Below are positions 22,158-28,715 of a stretch of DNA of 30,623 nt, in pieces. The notes under the pieces are model-generated. The model was not told the origin of the DNA and ran no database searches. It was given only the letters and a program-made list of their open reading frames with translations. Position 1 is the stretch's first letter, and every line of letters begins with the position of its first letter. The translations under genes were made by a program, and so were the position numbers. Source of the stretch: a virus; the IMG/VR virus record IMGVR_UViG_3300030451_000328, positions 1 through 30,623 of that record. One strand, written 5' to 3'.

Positions 22158-23962
22158 TCCCCATAAGACTTAGCTGTTCCGCTTTCACAATCAACAGGTA
22201 AGCCTTTCGCCCAACTAGGCGTCCACCGCATACATGTCTCTACAAATGCCTGTGCTTCTTTTACTTTGTTATCTTCTACACAGCATACAATACTATCGTG
22301 TACGGTCAACACAACTCTGTACCTCTTAGCTATCTTTAGCATCTGTTCGCCAATTATACAACGTGCTATGGCTTGGCAAACATTCTCTATCACCTTCCCA
22401 CCATAGATTTTGTTTCGGCCTCGCCGCACCTTGTATGTGTACTCATCACCGTCATAACTTAGATCTTCATAAAACAATGGAAGTCCAGACGGTAAGACCA
22501 AAGCCTTGTTACTGGCATCAACGCCAATTACGCCTTTGCGCCCAAACGCCACGGCTCTACCGTTAGTCAACTGACTAACCATGTACTGTGCATCGCGCCA
22601 CAGCTTACTAATCTTAAAGTTCGACTGACGGTAAATATTAATTATGCGTCGGGCTTCATCGGGAGACACTTCATACCCAAACGTCTTTAGTTGTGTTGCA
22701 AACTTCTCTGCACCCATGCCATAACCTGCGCCGAGTATGGTAGTCTTACCAACGAAACGCTGATCTTTTGTAACGTCCTCTTCTGGACAGCCGTATATAC
22801 GCCCTGCCATTTTGACGTACACATCTTCGCCGTTAGTGAACTGACTAACAAGATCGTCTTGTTCTGATAACCATGCAAGAACTCGCGCTTCAATCTGGGC
22901 ACTATCAGCCTCGACTATTGTATAGCCTTCGGGTGCAACAATGGCTTTCTTTAATTTCTTCGCATTGACCCCACGACTTGGCAAATTTTGTAGGTTGATT
23001 TTATCAGCCCCACCCCATCTACCTGTATGCGCCGCGTAGTATCTCACAGGTACAGGGAGCTTACCACGTTGAGCGATTCCTATAAACCTGTCTGTACGTG
23101 TCTCTTCTAGTGTGGACTTGTTGCCTAGCCGTGCCGAAACCAAAGTTTGTACACGATCATCCTCATGCTCAAGTAATTCCTTAAACCCTTCGTCGGACTT
23201 AGCAAACGCATACGTGTCTTTACCTGTTGTCGGACTTACCTTCATCGGCGGCTCGACATCAAACTCACGTAGCATCTCGGCAAACTTCTGGTTTGACATC
23301 AGGTCTTTCTTGTCGGTGACGTTGGCATCTTCTAATAATTTTTCTTTACGCGCCTTTGTGTCCTCAAGGTGCTGCTGCAACAACCCAAGATCCAACTCAA
23401 GTGTGGGTTCGATAAACATACGCAGAGACAAGTCTATCAGCTTTAACTCTTGTCGTGGGAAATTGACTCCCATACGACTGAATAACTGAAACGTCAGGTC
23501 TACATCATTCTTGGCATACTGTCCGTATCTCTTTATCTCTTCGTCGGTGAAATCGGCGCGGTGTTTGCCCTTGGCATTCTGCACCTCAGTACCTTTGATG
23601 CCTACACCGTACCTCTCGGCTACAGCTTTGAGTGATGCGCTTTTCTCTACACCATGCAATGCACGTGACATATACATAGTATCAAACCATATCTTTGGAC
23701 TAACACCGTATCGCCACTTTAGTATCGCTCCGTCAAACATCGTGTTGTGACAGAGTATACCACACGCAGAGAAGTCTATGTGTGATAACAGACGTTTGAT
23801 TTGTGCTGGGGAATCTAACCACACCGTAGAACCACTGTTCTTTTTGATAGCTAAACCAATAACCTCAAACTGTTCGTCGCGCACATACTCTTCTGTTGTC
23901 AGCTTGGACAGTGAGTAGTGTTGATCGTAATAAGTTTCAAAGTCTAGAGTGTAAACGTCCAT
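22148..23962 (-). CDS. Family A DNA polymerase with 3'-5' exonuclease (604 aa)
   Basis: This is the replicative polymerase. The proofreading domain has L-D7-F-E9-T, H72-N-T-M-F-D77 and Y149-A-K-N-D153. The polymerase domain has Y-Y-A-A-H-T-G-R-W (308-316), motif A V-E-A-D353-S-A-Q-I-E-A-R, motif B R402-F-V-G-K406-T-T-I-L410-G-A-G-Y414-G, and motif C V554-H-D556. Motif B has Leu where E. coli Pol I has Phe762. The ATG at 23962 overlaps the previous stop as TGATG; a GTG one codon earlier is possible. Two copies of an 18-bp palindrome lie in frame and encode V-S-Q-F-T-N (residues 372-377) and V-S-Q-L-T-N (462-467). No DnaJ-like insert or 5' nuclease domain was seen. Confidence 0.95.
   Translation of the reverse strand: MDVYTLDFETYYDQHYSLSKLTTEEYVRDEQFEVIGLAIKKNSGSTVWLDSPAQIKRLLSHIDFSACGILCHNTMFDGAILKWRYGVSPKIWFDTMYMSRALHGVEKSASLKAVAERYGVGIKGTEVQNAKGKHRADFTDEEIKRYGQYAKNDVDLTFQLFSRMGVNFPRQELKLIDLSLRMFIEPTLELDLGLLQQHLEDTKARKEKLLEDANVTDKKDLMSNQKFAEMLREFDVEPPMKVSPTTGKDTYAFAKSDEGFKELLEHEDDRVQTLVSARLGNKSTLEETRTDRFIGIAQRGKLPVPVRYYAAHTGRWGGADKINLQNLPSRGVNAKKLKKAIVAPEGYTIVEADSAQIEARVLAWLSEQDDLVSQFTNGEDVYVKMAGRIYGCPEEDVTKDQRFVGKTTILGAGYGMGAEKFATQLKTFGYEVSPDEARRIINIYRQSNFKISKLWRDAQYMVSQLTNGRAVAFGRKGVIGVDASNKALVLPSGLPLFYEDLSYDGDEYTYKVRRGRNKIYGGKVIENVCQAIARCIIGEQMLKIAKRYRVVLTVHDSIVCCVEDNKVKEAQAFVETCMRWTPSWAKGLPVDCESGTAKSYGDCE
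22562..22579. repeat. Palindrome copy A (within polA)
   Basis: GTTAGTCAACTGACTAAC: arms GTTAGTCA and TGACTAAC flank a two-base centre. On the coding strand it reads in frame as V-S-Q-L-T-N. It is one of five dispersed copies in the leftward arm. Confidence 0.9.
22832..22849. repeat. Palindrome copy B (within polA)
   Basis: GTTAGTGAACTGACTAAC: as copy A with one mismatch in the left arm. On the coding strand it reads in frame as V-S-Q-F-T-N, 90 codons upstream of copy A. Confidence 0.85.
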
Positions 23963-24408
23963 CACTTACTCACGACTTCGCCGCCACAAGCCATGTACCC
24001 ACAGGCGTCTACCCAGTTGTCTATGTGTGTGGGGTTAGAATGTATGCGAGCAATCTTCAGTAGTGCCATCATTGCTGCAACATCTTCGGTCTTTATGAAA
24101 TCAACTAGCCCAAGATGTGCGTTCCAATACAGAGCGATGCGTCTAAAGTTATCTTCCATATCGCCATGATCTGCTGCACGATCCTTCGTGACGTAACCTT
24201 TGGCTGTATCCAGTACCTTTGCACGATCCCACGTTTGTTTTATAGGCACTTCTTTGCGCCAGTTTTCTGATCCGATACGAGAAATAAGATTTTTTACAAA
24301 GTGTATGTCCACGTCACACGCGGCTGCTACCTCGGCGTTTTCGGCTTGCCTGTTGTTTAGAAGATACTCCCATACCTTCTCTTCCTTCTTCGACATATTC
24401 ATCCCCAC
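23962..24408 (-). CDS. DUF6378-like protein with N-terminal winged-helix region (148 aa)
   Basis: I recognise the C-terminal half as a DUF6378-type domain: V-L-D-T-A-K-G-Y-V-T-K-D-R-A-A-D-H-G, then M-E-D-N-F-R-R-I-A, W-N-A-H-L-G, and a helix with M-A-L-L-K-I-A-R. The N-terminal 50 residues (K-V-W-E-Y-L-L-N-N-R-Q, A-E-V-A-A-A-C-D-V-D, V-K-N-L-I-S-R-I) look like a winged helix-turn-helix. The function of DUF6378 is not established; it is frequent in phages and often linked to nucleotide or DNA metabolism genes. The GTG start at 24408 was chosen for the AAGGAG six bases upstream; ATGs at 24402 and 24396 are alternatives. Its first 95 bases overlap another open frame. It is coupled to PolA by TGATG. 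Confidence 0.78.
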   Translation of the reverse strand: MGMNMSKKEEKVWEYLLNNRQAENAEVAAACDVDIHFVKNLISRIGSENWRKEVPIKQTWDRAKVLDTAKGYVTKDRAADHGDMEDNFRRIALYWNAHLGLVDFIKTEDVAAMMALLKIARIHSNPTHIDNWVDACGYMACGGEVVSK

Positions 24409-24514
24409 GTTGTTCTCCTTTTTGCCATGGTGGTGGCGATAGACTTACGCTATCTTTGCCAAGCATTACTGATCTGCGTCTGTATCCACAGATTTCTTTT
24501 AATGTTACTTTCAT
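24314..24514 (-). CDS. Small ORF overlapping the DUF6378-like gene (66 aa), doubtful
   Basis: The ATG at 24514 overlaps the preceding stop as ATGA, as in most real junctions of this arm, and the frame covers what would otherwise be an about 100-base gap. The first 36 residues (M-K-V-T-L-K-E-I-C-G-Y-R-R-R-S-V-M-L-G-K) look like ordinary phage protein. The last ~30 residues, where it overlaps the DUF6378-like gene in a different frame, are charged and low in order. Either it is a short real gene with a long overlap, or only the N-terminal half was once coding. No function can be suggested. Confidence 0.5.
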   Translation of the reverse strand: MKVTLKEICGYRRRSVMLGKDSVSLSPPPWQKGEQRGDEYVEEGREGMGVSSKQQASRKRRGSSRV

Positions 24515-24699
24515 ATTCTTACACCGTTCATTCTCATCCTAGAGACAAACGATTTTAACTCTTCTCGCGCACGATACAAGTCCTGTTCTGTATTACGTGG
24601 CCTATCTCTTCGCCCAAGTTCATCTTGTAGCCTGTCAACTTGTTGTTTTAAGAAACGATACTCGTACCTAAGCGCAGGGCTTAACTGTTCATCACCCAT
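24511..24699 (-). CDS. Small coiled-coil protein of unknown function (62 aa)
   Basis: The product is a single charged helix with heptad character, L-R-Y-E-Y-R-F-L-K-Q-Q-V-D-R-L-Q-D-E-L, then R-A-R-E-E-L-K-S-F-V-S-R-M, and probably forms a coiled coil. There is no enzymatic motif. It overlaps the upstream gene by eight bases and the next start by ATGA, so it belongs to the operon. Its role is unknown. Confidence 0.7.
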   Translation of the reverse strand: MGDEQLSPALRYEYRFLKQQVDRLQDELGRRDRPRNTEQDLYRAREELKSFVSRMRMNGVRI

Positions 24700-24940
24700 C
24701 TGGTCTGACCTTTGGCTTTACGTCAACTTCTTTTATGCCTGACATGAACGGTGTGCGTCTACAGTACATCATGATCTCTTTACCATATGTATATGCAAGC
24801 ACATCATACAGATCATCCATCACTCCATTACCCATAGCCTCGTAGCATTCTTGCTCGCTCGGGAATATTACGCTTGTTGATACGTCCTGATCCTCAACAA
24901 CGTATTCGATAATTAGTAACGTGTAAAATAATTTAAACAT
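24692..24940 (-). CDS. Small protein of unknown function with hydrophobic N-terminus (82 aa)
   Basis: A strong AAGGAGG lies six bases before the ATG at 24940, the best ribosome-binding site in this part of the arm. Residues 2-15 (F-K-L-F-Y-T-L-L-I-I-E-Y-V-V) are hydrophobic but short and contain a Glu, so a beta strand or weak anchor is as likely as a signal. The middle has F-P-S-E-Q-E-C-Y-E-A-M and the end is V-D-V-K-P-K-V-R-P-D-G. Two cysteines are present. The strand-then-helix pattern with E-C-Y-E-A recalls small single-domain phage proteins of unknown function. The stop of the upstream 50-residue gene is part of the ribosome-binding region. Confidence 0.72.
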   Translation of the reverse strand: MFKLFYTLLIIEYVVEDQDVSTSVIFPSEQECYEAMGNGVMDDLYDVLAYTYGKEIMMYCRRTPFMSGIKEVDVKPKVRPDG

Positions 24941-24949
24941 CTATCCTCC

Positions 24950-25102
24950 TTAAAATGGTGGTTCTTCTCCATCGAAAGAGGGCAACCAAGCAACATGCTC
25001 TTCTTGCTGCACCTCCTCACGTTCTTCACACAGACCCATCTCTCTGAGAAACAGGGCTAGGTCTTCTGGTATGTCATCCATCAATTTTAATGTTTCTGAC
25101 AT
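24950..25102 (-). CDS. Small acidic protein (50 aa)
   Basis: This short frame fills the space between the XRE regulator and the 82-residue gene. Its ATG overlaps the regulator's stop as TGATG, and its TAA runs into the AAGGAGG of the next gene. The product begins M-S-E-T-L-K-L-M-D-D-I-P-E-D-L-A and contains an acidic helix (C-E-E-R-E-E-V-Q-Q-E-E). It ends in W-L-P-S-F-D-G-E-E-P-P-F. The tight packing and coupled start make it a likely real gene; no function is suggested. It could be a small acidic inhibitor or DNA-mimic type protein, but nothing in the sequence proves this. Confidence 0.65.
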   Translation of the reverse strand: MSETLKLMDDIPEDLALFLREMGLCEEREEVQQEEHVAWLPSFDGEEPPF

Positions 25103-25569
25103 CAAGCAATTCCTCCATTGTCTCTCTTGATGCGGCTGTTTACCCCAAGATTGTAAATTAGTTCTTGTTTGAAATCACATAAACTTTTATGAACCCTTGC
25201 AAGACCTACGGCAGTTCCTTCATCTGGGTTACATTTGTTAATCAGATCTTCTAACCGATCCACAACGTAGTGCATACATACTCTGTCATCTACATCATTT
25301 GCGGTTAATTTAGATAAATGATCGGACATGAGACTTGCTTTTTCTGCGGACGTCTGTTTTTGATGCTCCTCTTCATCTGTTGCGTACAAAAAACTTGTAT
25401 CGTCCAACGCAACTGCAATTTTTTCTAGAGGAGTAAATCTAGGAAACTTAACCTCATTGCGTTCAAGTCTGCTTAATAAAGATTGACTTACCCCTGCTTT
25501 TTCTGCCAGTTCGCATTGACTATCAAATTTTAGTTTTCTTAACCTTTTTAATTTTTTTCCGTCGATCAT
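25102..25569 (-). CDS. XRE-family transcriptional regulator (155 aa)
   Basis: The N-terminal domain is a Cro/CI-type helix-turn-helix: L-K-R-L-R-K-L-K-F-D-S-Q-C-E-L-A-E-K-A-G-V-S-Q-S-L-L-S-R-L-E-R-N, residues 7-38, with the recognition helix around S-Q-S-L-L-S-R. The rest (about 70-155) is helical and does not look like a LexA/CI peptidase, so it should not be cleaved in an SOS response. It may control early gene expression. The gene is coupled by ATGA to the VRR-NUC gene, and a perfect 18-bp palindrome lies immediately upstream of that pair, a natural place for an autoregulatory operator. Binding to the palindrome is inference. Confidence 0.85.
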   Translation of the reverse strand: MIDGKKLKRLRKLKFDSQCELAEKAGVSQSLLSRLERNEVKFPRFTPLEKIAVALDDTSFLYATDEEEHQKQTSAEKASLMSDHLSKLTANDVDDRVCMHYVVDRLEDLINKCNPDEGTAVGLARVHKSLCDFKQELIYNLGVNSRIKRDNGGIA

Positions 25570-25844
25570 CTAAACAACTCCTCCACTGTGTTAATGTTTT
25601 CTTCGTTTATTACTAGAGCGATGCCATCTGCTCTTTTGATCTGATCAAGGTTCACTTGTTGCAATGGTGTAGGTTTGTTTTTACCTGCCTTGCATTCGAT
25701 ACCGATGAACCGTCCATCATGACATGCTATGATATCAGGCACACCGCTGCGTCCGTACCCACTTGTTACTGGATAAAAGAAATACGCTTCATGCTGTTTT
25801 AGTATGGCAACGACTTTCTTTTTTACTTTAGCTTCTGGTGTCAC
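25566..25844 (-). CDS. VRR-NUC domain nuclease (92 aa)
   Basis: This is a stand-alone VRR-NUC protein of the PD-(D/E)XK superfamily: E-A-K-V-K-K-K-V (helix with the first acidic residue E4), G-R-S-G-V-P-D36-I-I, I-E50-C-K52-A-G, and Q61-Q-V-N-L after the catalytic K. Such phage proteins are thought to act on branched or flapped DNA, as Holliday-junction-resolvase-like enzymes. Its length is normal for the minimal domain. Translation starts at a GTG (25844) with AAAGGAG six bases upstream; a perfect palindrome (25861-25878) lies just before the ribosome-binding site. It is the first of a coupled run of small genes leading into the replication block. Confidence 0.9.
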   Translation of the reverse strand: MTPEAKVKKKVVAILKQHEAYFFYPVTSGYGRSGVPDIIACHDGRFIGIECKAGKNKPTPLQQVNLDQIKRADGIALVINEENINTVEELFR

Positions 25845-25860
25845 TGTTTGCTCCTTTGGT

Positions 25861-25878
25861 GTTAGTCACGTGACTAAC
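25861..25878. promoter_or_regulatory. Palindrome copy C, candidate operator of the VRR-NUC/XRE genes
   Basis: GTTAGTCACGTGACTAAC is a perfect 18-bp palindrome and the only fully symmetric copy of the family. It is the only copy that lies wholly between genes, 16 bases upstream of the GTG of the VRR-NUC gene and next to its AAAGGAG. The operator role is inferred from symmetry and position beside an XRE regulator operon. As RNA it would also fold as a hairpin next to the ribosome-binding site. Confidence 0.6.
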
Positions 25879-25912
25879 GTTGGTAACTGGCATAATTTGA
25901 GGGCGGTGAAAA

Positions 25913-26230
25913 TTACTTCCACTCGCCCCCCTCTATATAGAAAACGTGTCTGTCTTTACGCTCGCCTACTCCTTTAATGGGGGAAGTGATCATAAGCGCA
26001 GCAATCTTAGATTGCATCCACTGTGGCAGATCACTAACCGAATCATATTCTCCACGTATCTTCTCACATATACCTATACATACTACATCGACTTTATTCG
26101 AGGTAGGTTGTATGTAAACACGGTAAGAGTTGTCGTCAACCCATGAGAAGTATTTATTTTTAACTATACGTAGTTCACGCCGAGAGCGAATGCCACTTCG
26201 CCCGAACCTCTCATGAAACAGAGTAGACAT
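25913..26230 (-). CDS. Phage protein of unknown function (105 aa)
   Basis: Not recognised. The N-terminus is basic (F-H-E-R-F-G-R-S-G-I-R-S-R-R-E-L-R-I-V-K) and the middle is strand-rich (Y-R-V-Y-I-Q-P-T-S-N-K-V-D-V-V-C-I-G). A helix follows (L-P-Q-W-M-Q-S-K-I-A-A-L-M-I-T), and the end H-V-F-Y-I-E-G-G-E-W-K may form a last strand. The start at 26230 overlaps the upstream gene by 20 bases; M-R-like alternatives inside the protein lack a better ribosome-binding site. Downstream, a 68-base gap with palindrome copy C separates it from the VRR-NUC gene. It may belong with the unknown-gene block rather than with the nuclease operon. Confidence 0.65.
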   Translation of the reverse strand: MSTLFHERFGRSGIRSRRELRIVKNKYFSWVDDNSYRVYIQPTSNKVDVVCIGICEKIRGEYDSVSDLPQWMQSKIAALMITSPIKGVGERKDRHVFYIEGGEWK

Positions 26231-27092
26231 AGTAAATATTGCTCACGTCTTTTGGTCTAAAACCTACACCATCGCAGAACTGACCTTGAGGTAGAATATT
26301 AAGTTTCGCTATGCCTTCGGCTAAATGCTGTGGAAGATCCTCTGAGGTATACCATGTGCAATTCCCACCATCCCAATAGTATTTATCTACCGTCACTTGA
26401 GGAATGACACCGAACTTATTATCACCAGAACGTGTCTGTGTAACATACACTACGTCTGCCAGGTGACGCTCACGCTTACGATTTCTGTAGTCATCTAGTT
26501 CTTCAAACATGGTAACAAGATTAAGTTTAAACTCCTGATCCACAAACTCATAACCTGTCTGTAATAAGTTTCTCAACTCTATCTCCAACGGAGATTTGTT
26601 TTCCACCCCATCATTTGATATGAAGTCTCGCGCTATCTTGTCACGACTTTTTGTAGACGCTTCGTGTCTTGTTTCTTTTATGGTAGAAAATTCTAGTCTG
26701 GCAGAGTTGAATGTTTCGTGCACTATCTCGTCAACAGCGTATGGCACTAGATACCTACAAGCGTTCTTCACCGCTTTGTCAAAGTTAGTAGTAGCCGCAG
26801 AGTGCATCCGATCACTGTGTGCATATTTGCCGTTGTGTATCTTACGCGAAAACACTGTATACATATTTTTCTTTTCACCAGTATAGGAATAACTTTTGTA
26901 CCCAACGTATCCCAAAGCATAGGGTTCTTGTTCACGATAAATGTAGTACTCTGAACCTTCAGTATTTCTAGCCTGATATGTAGCACCGATCTTTTTGCAT
27001 ATCGCCTGCGCTAGTTTGAAGCCTTCGTGATAGTCGTTTGTGTTGTATTCGTCTGCTAGTTTAAGCACTTCTGCTATTGTTGTTGCTCTCAT
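26211..27092 (-). CDS. Phage protein of unknown function (293 aa)
   Basis: Not recognised as a named family. It starts M-R-A-T-T-I-A-E-V-L-K-L-A-D-E-Y, with GGAG seven bases before ATG 27092; a TTG further upstream at 27104 is unlikely because it would overlap that ribosome-binding site. The N-terminal half contains aromatic-rich strands (E-Y-Y-I-Y-R-E-Q-E-P-Y-A-L-G-Y-V-G-Y-K-S-Y) and H-S-D-R-M-H-S-A-A-T, and the middle is a long charged helical region. The C-terminal part again has aromatic strands (Y-Y-W-D-G-G-N-C-T-W-Y). It has no membrane segment. It is preceded by an about 120-base intergenic leader containing palindrome copy D and a possible stem-loop, so it may begin its own transcript. 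Confidence 0.68.
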   Translation of the reverse strand: MRATTIAEVLKLADEYNTNDYHEGFKLAQAICKKIGATYQARNTEGSEYYIYREQEPYALGYVGYKSYSYTGEKKNMYTVFSRKIHNGKYAHSDRMHSAATTNFDKAVKNACRYLVPYAVDEIVHETFNSARLEFSTIKETRHEASTKSRDKIARDFISNDGVENKSPLEIELRNLLQTGYEFVDQEFKLNLVTMFEELDDYRNRKRERHLADVVYVTQTRSGDNKFGVIPQVTVDKYYWDGGNCTWYTSEDLPQHLAEGIAKLNILPQGQFCDGVGFRPKDVSNIYYVYSVS

Positions 27093-27214
27093 AATTTTCT
27101 CCAATGTTAAGTTAAGTGTGCAGCCACTCGCAAGGTAACGAGCCTTACACTGACGCGGTTAAGAAGAATAAACAATATCCGAAACTTCAACGCACTCACG
27201 CCTTACGACCAAGT

Positions 27215-27232
27215 GTTAGTCAGTTGACTAAC
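27215..27232. repeat. Palindrome copy D, providing a stop codon
   Basis: GTTAGTCAGTTGACTAAC is copy A in the opposite orientation. Here the upstream leftward gene enters it out of phase with the in-gene copies, giving T-A-G as its stop codon, with further stops behind it. The rest of the copy lies in the leader of the next gene. Confidence 0.88.
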
Positions 27233-28289
27233 CTTTGGGTTTTGTCATAAATCCTGCATTTCTATTTATGAAGGAATTAAACTTGCTCCTCATTTTCTGT
27301 AAGTCCTCTTTTGTCTCGACATGCTTTACTGGATACTTGTACTCCCATCCAGTTGCTCCATACTCATAGTCTGCAATCTGAGTTGTAAACGAGACCCAGT
27401 AGTTCAAACGCATGGGATGTTTCTCATCACGTATTATCTCACGTGCACTTGTCGGTGTGAAATCATGATGTGAGTAACCATCCTTGCTCCCATAGTATGA
27501 ACGTAACTCTCTTGATTTATCTGTGTTATACTCATTACTCAAAGGTAGCAAAGGTGACATTGCCATACCCCATTCAAAGAGTTTGTTGATATCATCTTTG
27601 TACTCTTTCTTTAAGTTTTTGTTTACCTTCGGCTTTTGTGGCAGCATCTTACCAGATACTGGATCACGCACCCACTTATCTCCAATCTTAATGTATACTA
27701 ACGCAGAGTTGTCGTCTTTGGGTTGCATCCAATCTTTAAAATAATTCTCATCTTTGAACTCTTTGTAGTATCCACGCGGTACAGTCTTACACTTAGCTAG
27801 ATAATCTGCATTCACCGTTGTTCGTCCATGCAGAGAGACGTATTGAAGTGAGTTACCCATCACAAAAGTCATCCCACTTGGCATGTGTCTGTGTAAGAAC
27901 GCATAGCGACCCATGGAATAACTAGAGTTACTACCAACACAATTTCGTATCTGAACTGTCTCAGTCCCATCCTTGCGCTTACGCCAGACAATCGGTGCAT
28001 AGTACTCCATCTTACCAAGCCTGTCCCAATGGGTGATTGTAGTCTTAGTCTTGTAGTCATACTCATGTATCCCATAAGGTGTGAACTTGTCGTCACCTTC
28101 GTGATACCCATCGCTCAATGCGTAGCAGTTTCGGCTTATCTTAACGATACGCTCCCACTTACGTGCACGATCACCGATAGGTCTGATGTCGTCCTCACGC
28201 TTGTGAAGTTTAGATACGAGAGGCTTGATGTTGTTGTACCACGCCTCGACCTCGTCGAACTTTAGAAAATTTGAATATGTTAGTGCCAT
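27228..28289 (-). CDS. Phage protein of unknown function (353 aa)
   Basis: Not recognised. It is a soluble-looking, basic and tyrosine/tryptophan-rich protein: M-A-L-T-Y-S-N-F-L-K-F-D-E-V at the N-terminus, then W-E-R-I-V-K-I-S-R-N-C-Y-A-L-S-D-G, and I-V-W-R-K-R-K-D-G-T-E-T-V-Q-I-R-N. The composition with many R/K and aromatic residues, and G-R-Y-A-F-L-H-R-H-M-P, suggests nucleic-acid or large-complex contacts, but no motif supports a function. The start at ATG 28289 is overlapped by the preceding stop (TAATG) and has GGAGG eight bases upstream; a longer frame from 28304 would start inside that signal. The stop TAG is formed by palindrome copy D. The protein resembles the following 293-residue gene only in style, not in alignable sequence. 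Confidence 0.68.
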   Translation of the reverse strand: MALTYSNFLKFDEVEAWYNNIKPLVSKLHKREDDIRPIGDRARKWERIVKISRNCYALSDGYHEGDDKFTPYGIHEYDYKTKTTITHWDRLGKMEYYAPIVWRKRKDGTETVQIRNCVGSNSSYSMGRYAFLHRHMPSGMTFVMGNSLQYVSLHGRTTVNADYLAKCKTVPRGYYKEFKDENYFKDWMQPKDDNSALVYIKIGDKWVRDPVSGKMLPQKPKVNKNLKKEYKDDINKLFEWGMAMSPLLPLSNEYNTDKSRELRSYYGSKDGYSHHDFTPTSAREIIRDEKHPMRLNYWVSFTTQIADYEYGATGWEYKYPVKHVETKEDLQKMRSKFNSFINRNAGFMTKPKG

Positions 28290-28510
28290 TACTTTATCCT
28301 CCATACACGCATCTCACGTGTCTCTGGGTTAATTGTTTTAGATTGAGTTTTTATTCCTGCGGCTTTCGCAGCTTGCCACATTACATTACGCAGATAATTT
28401 GGAATTACGAAACTGTCTCCGACCTCCAAACTTTCGAGTGTTAGTCTCAACTCACCTTTTTTATCTGCGCCTTTCTTTGGGATTGGTATACCTTTTTCTA
28501 CTTTAAACAT
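28289..28510 (-). CDS. Small conserved phage protein, F-V-I-P / R-V-W-R family (73 aa)
   Basis: Read from ATG 28510, which has AAGGAG and then AACAACA in front, the product is M-F-K-V-E-K-G-I-P-I-P-K-K-G, followed by L-E-V-G-D-S-F-V-I-P-N, a helix (N-V-M-W-Q-A-A-K-A-A-G), and the ending E-M-R-V-W-R-I-K. The pattern is shared with the 74-residue protein at 14959-15183, at the opposite end of the arm. The longer frame upstream of 28510 overlaps the previous gene in a non-coding-looking stretch and is rejected as start. Function unknown. The family is small, soluble and probably single-domain, and may bind nucleic acid or a partner protein. Confidence 0.75.
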   Translation of the reverse strand: MFKVEKGIPIPKKGADKKGELRLTLESLEVGDSFVIPNYLRNVMWQAAKAAGIKTQSKTINPETREMRVWRIK

Positions 28511-28715
28511 TGTTGTTCTCCTTATTATATAACCAAAGAATATCTTTTTCTTGAACGCCAAAAGTATAGCGAGTTGGTTTGTCTCCTTTATTCGCCATAA
28601 ACCACTTTTGATCTGTTTTGTCTTTGTACTCGCCGTGAACGTAAATTCTCATTGGCATGTGTTTTTCAACACCACCAAACCAGAGAGCATGGGTAAAAGT
28701 ATTTTCTACCACCAT
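28503..28715 (-). CDS. Small phage protein of unknown function (70 aa)
   Basis: The start ATG 28715 has AGGAG upstream, ten bases away, and lies inside the end of a 29-residue membrane frame. The product is M-V-V-E-N-T-F-T-H-A-L-W-F-G-G, then strands P-M-R-I-Y-V-H-G-E-Y and W-F-M-A-N-K-G-D-K-P-T-R-Y-T-F-G-V, ending in D-I-L-W-L-Y-N-K-E. The beta-rich content suggests a small barrel-like fold. No active-site motif. The stop overlaps the next gene's start region by eight bases. Nothing in the sequence gives its role; the cluster suggests it belongs with the AAA+/VWA group or the unknown block. Confidence 0.65.
   Translation of the reverse strand: MVVENTFTHALWFGGVEKHMPMRIYVHGEYKDKTDQKWFMANKGDKPTRYTFGVQEKDILWLYNKENNNV

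Noticed and set aside
16822-23705. Isolated half-sites of the palindrome (GACTAAC near 16828 and 23698; GTTAGTC near 1933 and 13084).
   Set aside because: No second arm at the right distance, and single 7-mers are expected by chance in a sequence of this size.
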